A DNA stretch of 64,000 nt from Halorussus aquaticus (lineage in GTDB: Archaea; Halobacteriota; Halobacteria; Halobacteriales; Haladaptataceae): the NCBI RefSeq assembly GCF_024218795.1, contig NZ_CP100400.1:930001-994000 (forward strand), written 5' to 3'. This document shows positions 20,072 to 31,600 of this stretch, piece after piece (within the stretch, counting starts at the first letter, position 1; each line of letters begins with the position of its first letter). The notes beneath the pieces were generated by a model. The model did not search any database. It had not been told where the DNA came from and saw only the letters and a program-made list of their open reading frames with translations. The position numbers were made by a program, and so were the translations under genes.

Positions 20072-20093
20072 CACCTCCCCTGCCGGGGAGGTG
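20072..20093 (+). other. Hairpin in the 16S-23S spacer
   Basis: CACCTCCCC and GGGGAGGTG form a 9-bp stem immediately before, and touching, the first base of tRNA-Ala. It may guide spacer tRNA processing. Confidence 0.4.
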
Positions 20094-20164
20094 GGCCCAT
20101 AGCTCAGTGGTAGAGTGCCTCCTTTGCAAGGAGGATGCCCTGGGTTCAAATCCCAGTGGGTCCA
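20093..20164 (+). tRNA. tRNA-Ala (anticodon TGC)
   Basis: 72 nt. Acceptor GGGCCCA pairs with TGGGTCC (one G-U), discriminator A; D-arm region AGCTCAGTGGTAGAGT; anticodon loop TTTGCAA with TGC at 20125-20127; T-arm CTGGG-TTCAAAT-CCCAG. It is the standard spacer tRNA of haloarchaeal rRNA operons. Confidence 0.97.
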
Positions 20165-20310
20165 TGTCGTGGGGCGAATCGAACCGTGTCCCTTAAGTGG
20201 GAGACGGCGCAACGATTCAATCCACACTAACCGATGCACTACACCGTGAAAGCGCGTGTAGGAAGGGTTCGACGTACGCTCCTGATACTACCAGGACGTG
20301 ACGATGACAA

Positions 20311-20370
20311 CCGTATGTACGTGCAATCCAGGCGTCCACTGGATCCGAGTTGAACCGGGTCACAGTGCGA
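20311..20370 (+). other. 23S pre-rRNA processing stem (5' strand)
   Basis: CCGTATG (20311-20317) and CGTGCAATCCAG (20320-20331) pair with CTGGATTGCACG (23335-23346) and CATACGG (23351-23357). Closer in, GTTGAAC and CAGTGCG pair with GTTCAAC and CGCACTG (about 23299-23317). Internal bulges on both strands fit a bulge-helix-bulge cleavage site. Confidence 0.7.
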
Positions 20371-20373
20371 TTC

Positions 20374-23290
<2,917 letters not shown>

Positions 23291-23426
23291 ACTCATACCG
23301 CACTGCGCCCGTTCAACACGGGTCCAGGCGCAAACTGGATTGCACGAAATCATACGGTTGATCGTTGAGTCGATCGAACCACCGACGTTGGACACACTGT
23401 TCGCGGTTCGATTCCGCGAGTCGGCG

Positions 23427-23548
23427 TTAAGGCGGCCATAGCGGCGGGGAACCACCCGTACCCATCCCGAACACGGTAGTTAAGCCCGCCTGCGTTCCGG
23501 CAAGTACTGGAGTGCGCGAGCCTCTGGAAACCCCGGTTCGCCGCCACC
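23427..23548 (+). rRNA. rrf: 5S ribosomal RNA
   Basis: About 122 nt, starting TTAAGGCGGCCATAGCGGCG; the 5' end pairs with the CGCCGCC 3' end. The conserved CCCATCCCGAACACGG segment is present. Confidence 0.95.
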
Positions 23549-23667
23549 CACTCATACCACACCCGCTTCAGGCACCGCGCCCAAAGCGGGTTTCCTTATT
23601 TCGAACCAGACCACTACTGCCGGAGACCGCTATATTTAAGCGCGACGAGAGAGTATCGAAAATCAGC

Positions 23668-23743
23668 GCCAAGGTGGCAGAGTCCGGCCGAACGCAGCGG
23701 CCTGCAGAGCCGCCCACCGCCGGTTCAAATCCGGCCCTTGGCT
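23668..23743 (+). tRNA. tRNA-Cys (anticodon GCA), integration target
   Basis: 76 nt. Acceptor GCCAAGG/CCTTGGC with discriminator T, anticodon loop CTGCAGA (GCA), T-arm CGCCGG-TTCAAAT-CCGG. It is the usual last gene of the haloarchaeal rRNA operon. The 3' part from 23699 is duplicated at 49028, so integration left the tRNA intact at the left border. Confidence 0.95.
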
Positions 23744-23744
23744 T
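23699..23744 (+). repeat. attL (tRNA-Cys 3' end)
   Basis: 46 bp identical to 49028-49073, covering the anticodon arm through the tRNA 3' end plus one base. The match breaks at 23698 (C against A) and 23745 (G against T). Confidence 0.93.
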
Positions 23745-23766
23745 GAATTTTACGCGCTCAACGCTT

Positions 23767-23829
23767 CTAACACCGAATCCTGACTCTGGTGTTAGCGGGT
23801 GTGCACCTCCGTCCCGGTACGACGTACCG
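23767..23829. promoter_or_regulatory. Inverted repeats upstream of the integrase
   Basis: CTAACACC (23767-23774) and GGTGTTAG (23788-23795) are exact inverted copies with a 13-nt spacer. CGGTAC-GAC-GTACCG forms a second palindrome at 23815-23829. They lie between attL and the integrase start and could be integrase arm sites or operators; GTGTTA also occurs in the promoter boxes elsewhere in the element. Confidence 0.5.
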
Positions 23830-23868
23830 ACACGACCGACTCGGAACCCCGACACAGCGCACCTGATC

Positions 23869-24993
23869 ATGCAACCCAACAACGATCAACAGAACACAGT
23901 TAGAGGCATCACTCTCGTCCCCGAACCAGCAACACAGTACCTCAACGAGAAACAAGAACTCGATTACCGTAGCCATCGCCGCGATCTAATCCGCTGGTGT
24001 TTAGCGAAGGGCAAGAACCCCGCAAAGGCGGAAGGGTACAGTGAAGACACGATCCGTGTCCGCGCCGGACACATCGATCGATTCTACCGGTGGTGTTGGG
24101 AGGAACGTGACGGGTACACCGTGTACGTCACGCAGGATGACGCGGACGCCTACATGGACCACTTAGCCTTCAAAGAGGACCTCGCTGCGAGTACGAAGGC
24201 CAAGTACCAGAAGTCCGTGAAGATGCTGTGGAAGTGGCTTGAACACGAACGTGACGGCAACCCGTGGGACCCGGAAATCACATTCAGCGAGCCATCGAGC
24301 ACGCAGCCACGTGAATATCTCACCCTCGATGAACGACGCCGTGTCCGTGAAGCCAGTTTGTCAATGGGCTCGGTCCCGCACTACAAGTCCGTCACACCGG
24401 AGAAACGGCAGGAGTGGAAGAAGTACATCGCTGTTATACTCGAAAAACCGCTCGGAGACATCGCAAAGAGCGACTGGGAGGAGATTAACGGGTGGAAAGA
24501 AACGAGTCTCATACACACCGCGCTTGATGCCGGGCTACGACCGGTTGAGGTTCGCCGTGCACGGACCAGCTGGGTGGATCTCGATAACGAGGTGCTGCGC
24601 ATCCCGAAAGACGAATCCAGCAAGAACCGTGACAACTGGGTCGTCGCACTAACGACAGAGACAACGAACACTCTCGACCGGTGGCTAACTGAGCGAGGTC
24701 AGTACGAGAAGTACGACGACAACGACGCGCTGTGGCTCACCCGTAGAGCCAACCCCTACTCTTCGAGTAGTTTGAAAGGAGTGTTACACAGAGCGTGCGA
24801 GGAAGCAGGAATCGACACTGACGGGCGGGACATGACGTGGTACGCACTGAGACACAGCACGGGGACTTTTTTAGCTCACACGTCGTCCCTGGCGTCAGCG
24901 CAGTCCCAGCTCCGGCATCGAAGCGCGAAAACCACAATGAAGTACGATAACGCGCCGATCGGAGAACGTAGAGACGCGCTCCGGAAACTCTGA
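23869..24993 (+). CDS. Tyrosine recombinase/integrase
   Basis: 374 residues. The N-terminal ~200 residues hold a SAM-like core-binding domain (SEDTIRVRAGHIDRFYRW and TKAKYQKSVKMLWKWLE). The catalytic domain has Arg224 (AGLRPVEV), a beta-hairpin Lys in IPKDESSKNRD, Arg328 in WYALRHSTGT, the box-II His in LRHRSAKTTM and the nucleophile Tyr359 (MKYDN). The first His of the usual H-x-x-R is Tyr here. It begins 124 bp after attL; the ATG at 23869 is the first that excludes the tRNA, and the open frame through tRNA-Cys is fortuitous. It should catalyse integration into and excision from tRNA-Cys. Confidence 0.93.
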   Translation: MQPNNDQQNTVRGITLVPEPATQYLNEKQELDYRSHRRDLIRWCLAKGKNPAKAEGYSEDTIRVRAGHIDRFYRWCWEERDGYTVYVTQDDADAYMDHLAFKEDLAASTKAKYQKSVKMLWKWLEHERDGNPWDPEITFSEPSSTQPREYLTLDERRRVREASLSMGSVPHYKSVTPEKRQEWKKYIAVILEKPLGDIAKSDWEEINGWKETSLIHTALDAGLRPVEVRRARTSWVDLDNEVLRIPKDESSKNRDNWVVALTTETTNTLDRWLTERGQYEKYDDNDALWLTRRANPYSSSSLKGVLHRACEEAGIDTDGRDMTWYALRHSTGTFLAHTSSLASAQSQLRHRSAKTTMKYDNAPIGERRDALRKL

Positions 24994-25032
24994 GAACGCC
25001 GCAGGCGAGGGGCAGGCACCCCCGACCCGCGT

Positions 25033-25839
25033 TCACGCCTCAGTGTCCTCTCCCTCTTCTTCGAGCCCGTAACGACCCGCATTCTCCTCAGCACGAGTAA
25101 TCGTTCTCGGTGACACACCTAACCGGTCAGCAGCCTTCTGCTTCGTGATATCCTCGCTCAACCGCATCGAAACCACCGCGCGAACCTCATCGAAGTTCTC
25201 ACCGCGAGTTAACTCCCCATCGATCTTTTCGAACCCCAGAGCCGGCCGCCCCGCACGGTCAGTCTCGGGCAACCAATGCTGAATGTCGCGGACGTCTGCC
25301 CGCCGCTGCAACTCCAGTCCGGCGGCATCGAGCCCGTCTAGCACCCCCAGCACTGACTCGCAATTCTCACTGTCGATATCGAATCCCTGCGCAACTACGT
25401 GCACCTCAACACCATCAGCAACCAACTCGCGGACCCGATCGGCAATCGCACCGTGCGACGCACCGAGAGTATCGAAGGTGTCAACGAAGAAGTGAGGGAT
25501 GTCGTGACCCACAATGAAGTCGATCGCGCTGTCAAGATCCGCGTCAGACGGTGATTCGCCAGCCCCGACGTACCCGGTATTCTCTTCCCCAACCGGGGCA
25601 ACCAAACCGACCTCACGGTTGACAACACGTCGGACGAACTTGTCGCGCTCTGCTGCCCCGAGCCCACTGCCCGCGACCACGCGAGTTGCTGCGAGGACTT
25701 GTCTGAGGGAGTCAGCCAACTCGCCCCACGTTGCCACGGTGACAACCGCAGCGAAGGTCTCACCAGTGTCTTCCTCATCACTCTGCATGTCTTCGCTAAC
25801 GTCGTCAGTGCCGAATTCTGTGATGTCTACCTGTGTCAT
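25033..25839 (-). CDS. Resolvase-like HTH protein without catalytic serine motif
   Basis: 268 residues from ATG 25839. The C-terminal third (GRPALGFEKIDGELTRGENF, then ITKQKAADRLGVSPRTITRA) is like the linker and DNA-binding HTH of haloarchaeal serine resolvases. The N-terminal ~170 residues keep resolvase-like sections (FFVDTFDTLGASHGAIADRV, VEVHVVAQGFDID), but the catalytic R-x-S motif is not visible. I infer a DNA-binding protein derived from a recombinase, such as a repressor, partition or origin-binding factor. It is divergent from the gene at 26360, and the 32-bp iteron array starts 49 bp upstream of its start codon. Confidence 0.7.
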   Translation of the reverse strand: MTQVDITEFGTDDVSEDMQSDEEDTGETFAAVVTVATWGELADSLRQVLAATRVVAGSGLGAAERDKFVRRVVNREVGLVAPVGEENTGYVGAGESPSDADLDSAIDFIVGHDIPHFFVDTFDTLGASHGAIADRVRELVADGVEVHVVAQGFDIDSENCESVLGVLDGLDAAGLELQRRADVRDIQHWLPETDRAGRPALGFEKIDGELTRGENFDEVRAVVSMRLSEDITKQKAADRLGVSPRTITRAEENAGRYGLEEEGEDTEA

Positions 25840-25887
25840 GATCCTCTGGTTAGAGGTTCTGCGCCGTGTGGTATAAGATTTCGCGGG

Positions 25888-26045
25888 GTATTCTGCGGGC
25901 TGTTCTGAAAACCACTCGCAGAATACCCTGACAGAAGGAAAACACCGCTGCAGAACCACCTGCGAAAGGAAATTACTGGTTGCAGAACCACCCGCGGAAC
26001 GAAAATAATCGCCGCAGAAACCCACGCAGAACCCCCATCTCAGAT
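25888..26045. repeat. 32-bp iteron array with flanking palindrome
   Basis: GCAGAA recurs at 25918, 25950, 25982 and 26014, exactly 32 bp apart. The two central units share GCAGAACCACC-(T/C)-GCG and all keep an A-rich part. GGTATTCTGCG (25888-25898) is an exact inverted copy of CGCAGAATACC (25917-25927), the start of the first unit. The array fills the 520-bp gap between divergent genes 25033-25839 and 26360-27235. The geometry is that of an iteron-type replication, partition or operator site. Confidence 0.75.
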
Positions 26046-26241
26046 AGTTGAGGGTTGAAAACACCGCGCGGTAGCTAAGAAGATATGAGGGGCTATAAAG
26101 GAACCTAAGTACGTGAAACGGCATTCGCTAGGGTTCAATATCGCCTCTCGCGCCCGGATATGTGTGTTGATGTAGAGGGGGTGGAGGATTTACCTCCCAA
26201 GAGTCTGAGACGTTGACCACTGGGGGTACAGGACACTCAGA

Positions 26242-26280
26242 CGCCGCTAGGCTTCGACGTGTCACGCAACCCGCGGTCAG
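26242..26280 (+). repeat. Direct repeat flanking the 26360 gene (left copy)
   Basis: CGCCGCTAGGCTTCGA, then GTCACGCAACCCGCGGTCAG. The right copy is at 27276-27319 with one extra base and one change in each block and a slightly longer spacer. A third partial copy of GTGTCACGCAACCCGC follows at about 27327. Confidence 0.65.
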
Positions 26281-26359
26281 GATCCGTGTAACCCCCGCTG
26301 AAAACCACACGAAGAACCCCACGGCAAGGAGACATTATACCAGAACCAGAAAATAACAT

Positions 26360-27235
26360 ATGCGCGAGCACCCTCCAGATCCACGCGACCCGCACGACCC
26401 GAGACGACAATCCAGTAACAACGCGCCTGCCCCGCTCACCCGAGTTGATACCGGCGGGTTCACCAATCGCCACTTAGAGAAATACGGAATCACGAGCGAT
26501 GAAGCCGCATTCATGAAAGCTGTCGTGAAAGCGATGAACGGTGACTTAGAAGGGTACAACCTCACAGAGTCGATGTCATCCACAATCAAAACACTGTACG
26601 ACATCGACGACGACAAACTCCAAGAGCTGGGGTATCTGAAACTCCATACAGGAGTCGCGCGAAGACGGTATTACACCGTCACGGCAGACGGGCAGCGAGC
26701 GTGTAGAATGACGAAGAAACACGGATTCAACGTCGGTGATGCTGGCGATAACACTCCGCACCGAGTCGGTGTTGAGCTCACCCGGCAGTACTACGAATCG
26801 CGTGATGACGTCAGACGAGTGGAAGTCTCACCGCGCGAGGGCGGGAGTAGAACTGACTTAGTAGTAGTTGACACTGACCCGAAACGCATCGCTACAATCG
26901 AGGTGGAAGGAGGGCGCGTCAGCGCTGACCCGGGGGTGCCTGACGACGTGAGCAGCGGGATTAACGACTATTCGAGCCTGCGACACGATTACCGCGTTCT
27001 GGCGGATGCTGATGGGGAGTCTGTGTGGGTCGTTCGGAATCATGAAGTCGCAGGGACCGTCCTCAGGGCGTTGACTGCTGGCGAGACGATTCCCGTGAAC
27101 CTCGATCGGGAGACTATCAGAGGGATTGAGAGCGGGAGGGTGAAGATTGGTGAGTTCAACGACGAACTCGATGCGTTCGATGCACCAGGGATTGATAGGG
27201 TACTGACGTTCCAGCAGCTCCGTAACCGACTCTAA
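26360..27235 (+). CDS. Winged-helix protein with nuclease-like C-terminal domain
   Basis: 291 residues. After a disordered, Pro/Asp-rich N-terminus, residues ~40-115 form a helix-turn-helix with wing (LQELGYLKLHTG, ARRRYYTVTADGQRA). Residues ~130-290 begin VGVELTRQYYESRDDVRRVEV and contain TDLVVVDTDPKRIATIEVEGG, an Asp followed by E-x-E spacing reminiscent of the PD-(D/E)xK fold of resolvases and restriction-like nucleases; the Lys is not clear. Start supported by an ATTATACC box about 27 bp upstream (leaderless). The gene sits between direct repeats. Role unknown; DNA processing in replication or a regulator are both possible. Confidence 0.6.
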   Translation: MREHPPDPRDPHDPRRQSSNNAPAPLTRVDTGGFTNRHLEKYGITSDEAAFMKAVVKAMNGDLEGYNLTESMSSTIKTLYDIDDDKLQELGYLKLHTGVARRRYYTVTADGQRACRMTKKHGFNVGDAGDNTPHRVGVELTRQYYESRDDVRRVEVSPREGGSRTDLVVVDTDPKRIATIEVEGGRVSADPGVPDDVSSGINDYSSLRHDYRVLADADGESVWVVRNHEVAGTVLRALTAGETIPVNLDRETIRGIESGRVKIGEFNDELDAFDAPGIDRVLTFQQLRNRL

Positions 27236-27275
27236 TCTGTTTCTGAGGGAGTGGTTGTCCCGGCAGTCACTCATG

Positions 27276-27319
27276 CGCCGCTGGGCTTCGAGGACAATGT
27301 CACGCGAACCCGCGGTCAG
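27276..27319 (+). repeat. Direct repeat flanking the 26360 gene (right copy)
   Basis: CGCCGCTGGGCTTCGA followed by GTCACGCGAACCCGCGGTCAG, matching 26242-26280. Confidence 0.65.
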
Positions 27320-27674
27320 TCACAGTGTCACGCAACCCGCCCGGGGTGCAGGGACGACGACAGTCACGATCGACACGACACCAGCGACACTGTCAACGCT
27401 CACACGCCGCCACCGGCTCACCCTTCCCCAGTAACACGAACGACGATGCGCCTCAGAGGCCGCTCACACGCCGCGTAACACTACCGCGGCAGCACACGTG
27501 CCACGCCACTCATCGAGGCAGCACACCCCCCACAACGCGCGCACGCGCCACCAGGAGCACCGTGACCATCGATCCAGACGCACCAGCCAGAACGTCCACA
27601 GGCGAGCGCGGCAGTCGCCGCGCCCTCCCTACCAGCACCACACCCACCACTGACGACGGGGACCGACACGGGCA

Positions 27675-28002
27675 CCACACCCACAATCTTTCTTTTCACG
27701 ATTCTACCACACCCTAAGAACACAGCTACACCCCGGGTGTGGTAACAAAACAGGAGCGACAGCGCTCCTATACGTCGAAAACAGCAACCCACCACACCCC
27801 CTCTTACTGAAAGTCGAAATATTGGAACGGGGTAAACGGCAAAATGATAAGTAGGGTTTCCGGTCGGGGGGGTGTGGTGCTACCCCATCGATCCCGCTGT
27901 CAGGGCGTGAAACTGGTGTTTTGCCGCCACACCCCCATCTGAGCAGGCTGAAATGGGTGTGGTGGTGCCTGTGCTGGTGGTGTATTGTCAATGTGGGTGT
28001 GG
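27675..28002. other. Origin-like cluster of CCACACCC/GGGTGTGG boxes
   Basis: Within a 1.1-kb stretch without a credible gene (27236-28332), the octamer CCACACCC occurs at 27675, 27707, 27792 and 27927, and its complement GGGTGTGG at 27735, 27870, 27955 and 27995. The box at 27735 forms an ACACCCCGGGTGT palindrome. AT-richer sequence (27810-27860, including AAAATGATAAG) lies in the middle. It lies ~330 bp upstream of the helicase operon. Repeated protein-binding boxes, an AT-rich core and the replication gene alongside suggest the element's replication origin. Confidence 0.6.
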
Positions 28003-28279
28003 TTGAGTGGCGATCGGCATCGCCCCCAACCGGTGTCATGTTATGGAATTTCGAGAATCGCGGGGTTGCTGGGTGGATCTTCGAGAACTTGTTGTTATAG
28101 GTTCCGATGACTACCCGCAGCGGGATTGTAGTCATCGGGTAGGGGGCTTGTAACGCCTGAATCCTTTACCCATTTGAACGTTAGCGCGAGCGTTTATCCG
28201 TCACCCTGCCTTACGACATGATAAGCACACGCGGGGCACTCGTCCCTCTCAGATCACTGTAACCGTACAGGAAACGAGT

Positions 28280-28307
28280 GGGGCGACGCGCTGGAACGCG
28301 TCGCCCC
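28280..28307 (+). promoter_or_regulatory. Strong hairpin upstream of the helicase operon
   Basis: GGGGCGACGCG and CGCGTCGCCCC make a perfect 11-bp stem around a 6-nt loop (CTGGAA), 25 bp before the ATG at 28333. It may be an attenuator, a terminator of transcripts from the origin region, or an operator. Confidence 0.5.
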
Positions 28308-28332
28308 GTGGGTGCAACAATGGTAGCAACCC

Positions 28333-28644
28333 ATGACAGAATACGAGTCAAACACGGATAAAACAGGCGGGTACTCTCTTAAGCCCGCGACTGTGACGGT
28401 CGAACAGGACGACGAACAAATCACAATCGACGCAGCACACCACTACCGGAACGAGCGCGATACGCTCTTGTTCCTGTGTGTTGAGGAGCGCGAAGGCGGG
28501 GCAGACGTCGTCGTGCCGCTGTGCAGTGACAAGCCCGCGTACGCGACGTCCGAACACGGGCGTGAAGTGCTGAACATGACTGAGGGACCACGGCTCGTGA
28601 CTGACGGCGGGCGAGATGGGACTGTCAACGGTGGTGACGAGTAA
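28333..28644 (+). CDS. Small protein upstream of helicase
   Basis: 103 residues, soluble, acidic, no recognised family. A central beta-rich stretch (ATVTVEQDDEQITIDA, then RDTLLFLCVEEREGG) could be a small beta barrel. Its TAA overlaps the ATG of the helicase by one base (TAATG), so the two are co-translated; a helicase accessory or loader role is a guess from position only. Confidence 0.6.
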   Translation: MTEYESNTDKTGGYSLKPATVTVEQDDEQITIDAAHHYRNERDTLLFLCVEEREGGADVVVPLCSDKPAYATSEHGREVLNMTEGPRLVTDGGRDGTVNGGDE

Positions 28645-31600
28645 TGCCAGGGGACCCGATTGACGACGGAGACGACGGTGACGCTGACCCGGCAGAAGAG
28701 TTCTTCACTCTTGACGGGGCTGACGACGACCTCATCGACCTCGTCACTGACTACACGGAATCCTCCGCCAGCGTTGAACGCGTTGAGGAACGCCAGGAGT
28801 ACGGCATCACAGTCCTCACCGCGCGTGACGGGAGCGGGAGCGCAATCCGCGAAATCGCGCTCATCGAATCGAACACGGACGCGATTACAGGCGTGTTAGA
28901 CGACATGCACGCCGGGAAATGCACGCTGGTTGTGACTGACGGCGACGACGTCCCGCCGTGGCTCAGCGACTCGATCGATGTGTGGACGACCGCGGAACTC
29001 CGCGAACACGTGCACGGAGCTCAAGACGACACTGACGATACCGAGGTGGACGTTGACGATCGTCGTCTCTCCGGTGGCGAGGACCCGGCAGAGGTTGACC
29101 CGGACATCGATCCGGAGTCCGTCACGTTGACCGGTTCCACCGATTCGACGGTGCAGGCGGAGTTGTTAACGGACCAGGAAGACGTCGAAGGCGCTGCAGA
29201 CGACGTTGAAACCGTTGACCTGAGTGATGAGTTGCAGCCCGTGATGGACGGTGAACCCGAGAATGGTGGCACCGTAACGAACGTCGTCGCGTTACACTGC
29301 CGTGTAGTGCGCGTTGACCGTGGAGGAAATAAGTACGACACATACGCGAATGTCGTCGTCGCAGACTACTCCGGTGCAGCCACAATCCGCGTGCATGACG
29401 AGGATACCATCGACGCGTTCGATGGACAGGTTGGTGATGAGGTACTGGTGACTGCGGTCGGTGACTCCCGTGAACGACGCGGTGTTGAGTACATCACGAC
29501 CGATGCGACGGGCGTCATCGAGCTCCAGTCAGACGACTACCCGGCAGGGTACTACCTCGATGCCCCGTCGCCGCTTGAGGACGTCGGGTCGATGTATGCG
29601 TTAGCGGAGACGAAGGCAGAAGCGTGGAGTGAGATCGCTGACGCAGTACTCGAAGAGTACCAGGTTAAGGTCCCGTACGGGTCGGAGAAGGCGTGGCTGT
29701 ACGTTGCAGACCAGTCACGCGCTGACTACGGCGTGTGGGTGCCGGACGGGCTCGAACGGTTAGAAACGGTGCTTGACGACCACCTCCCATCGAAGGATAA
29801 CAAGTCGCACGACCGGCGTGAAATCCTGAAGAACGTCAAGAACCGGGCGCGCGTGGAAGCTGACGCGTTCGCCGAAGGCGTCCCGGACGATGCTGACCTG
29901 AAGTGGATGGTCGGTGTAGAGAACGGTGTTATCGATCTGAAGACCGGCGAGTTACACGACCACGCGCCGCACTGGAGGCTCCGCTCGAAACTCCCGACTG
30001 AGTACAAGCCGGGCGAGTACGACGGGCTCGGTGACGGCATCGACTGGTTCCTTGACGACGTATGCCGAGATGAAGAGGATCGCCGGATGTGCATCGCAAT
30101 GGCCGCGCACTCGCTGATGCGGCACCACAACATCAAGTCCTCATTCCCCATCCTCGGGCCTGCAGACACGGGGAAGACGAAGTGGCACGGTATCGTGAAG
30201 CGGTTAGTCGGGTACGACAACGTCGCTACGATCAACTTCGACTCGTTCGCAGCTGGCGAAGGCTTCGAGACGGGGAAGATCATGAACGCTCACGCGGTGC
30301 TGGACGACGACGCGTCCGGGAAGAAGATCAACGACCTGAACTACCTCAAGAAGGTCACTGGTGGCGAAGAAGTCTCGGTGAATCGGAAGTACGAGAAGCT
30401 CGCTGACTTCCAGCCGTACGCCACGGTCAGTTGGCTCAGTAACGACCCGGCGGTGCTCGGTGAGCGGAACTCGGGTGTGAAGTCGCGGCTGTACCCGATC
30501 GTGATGCCGCACCGTCACACTGAGGACGAGGACGACGGGCACAAGATGGCGATTGACGCCGCAGAGCTGGAAGATCGGATCTACGCGGAAGAAGAGATTG
30601 AAGCGTTGCTTGTCGCTGCAGTGGAGAAAGCGCAGGAGATGGCTGACACCGGGAAGCCCGGATCGGAACGCACAGAAACTGAGCGCTGGGAGCTGTACCA
30701 CTGGTACAGTGACGCGTCCCTTCGATTCCAGCGCGACCACTTACAGGCGAAGACTGGTGCGAAGATGAAGAAGCAGGCGGTGTACGAGGTGTACTCCGCG
30801 ATGTGCCAGCAGGACGGTATCGAACCGATGGCGGAGTCGCAGTTCTGGACGTCGATGCGGAAGTCGGCGGAGATATCGTTCGAAGGCGGGTCGTGGATTG
30901 GTGATAAGCGCGCGGTTGAGCACATCATGCTCAGCGAAGAAGCGGTGAAGATCGCGCCGGAGTGGGTTGTTGAAGAGTACGAGTCGGAGATTGAGACGGG
31001 GATTAAGACGAATCCGTTAGACCGTGTGGCACCGATTGAAGACTTGAACTTCGGTCCGCTCGGGCCTGTGGAGGGTCGTGTGATTGGTCGCCGGCACCTG
31101 CAGGGTGATGGTGGTTCCGGGGTATTAGTCAGGATTCAGGACGACTCGGGTCGGCTGGACGTTATTGCGTGGGACGATGATGGGGTTGAGAACGAGTTGG
31201 CCGGTGTCCGGGTTGGTGATAAGATCCGGACCGATAACGGGACGCTGTTGAGGAACGACAAGGGGTCCCAGCAGTTGCAGATCGGGGACTTCGGGTCGGT
31301 CGATATCGTTGAGCTCGGTCCGAATCATTCGGGTGACCAGCAGGGTCTCCCGGACGCTGACGACGATGATGGTGACGACGACGGTGATGAAGTTGTTAAC
31401 GGATCCAGCGACGACGGTACTACGGCTGACACCGACGTGGAAAGTCCCGGTGCGTCAGAAGGCGGTCAAGAGTCACAGGACGGCGTGATGGCGGATGGCG
31501 GTGACACTGAGGGTGATGGGCTGTCCATCGATGCAGACGTTCAGCGTGACCGCGTACGCGGTCTCAGGGACATCATCGAGTCCGTCGAACACGAGCATGA

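Noticed and set aside
23512..23868. N-terminal extension of the integrase through 5S and tRNA-Cys
   Set aside because: The frame is open by chance; integrase domain similarity starts after ATG 23869, and the tRNA must be transcribed as such.
25918..26045. CRISPR array
   Set aside because: Units are head-to-tail at 32 bp with no unique spacers and no cas genes nearby; iterons fit better.
27704..28135. 143-residue minus-strand frame in the origin-like region
   Set aside because: His/Pro/Thr-rich composition follows from the CCACACCC repeats; no start signal or family features.
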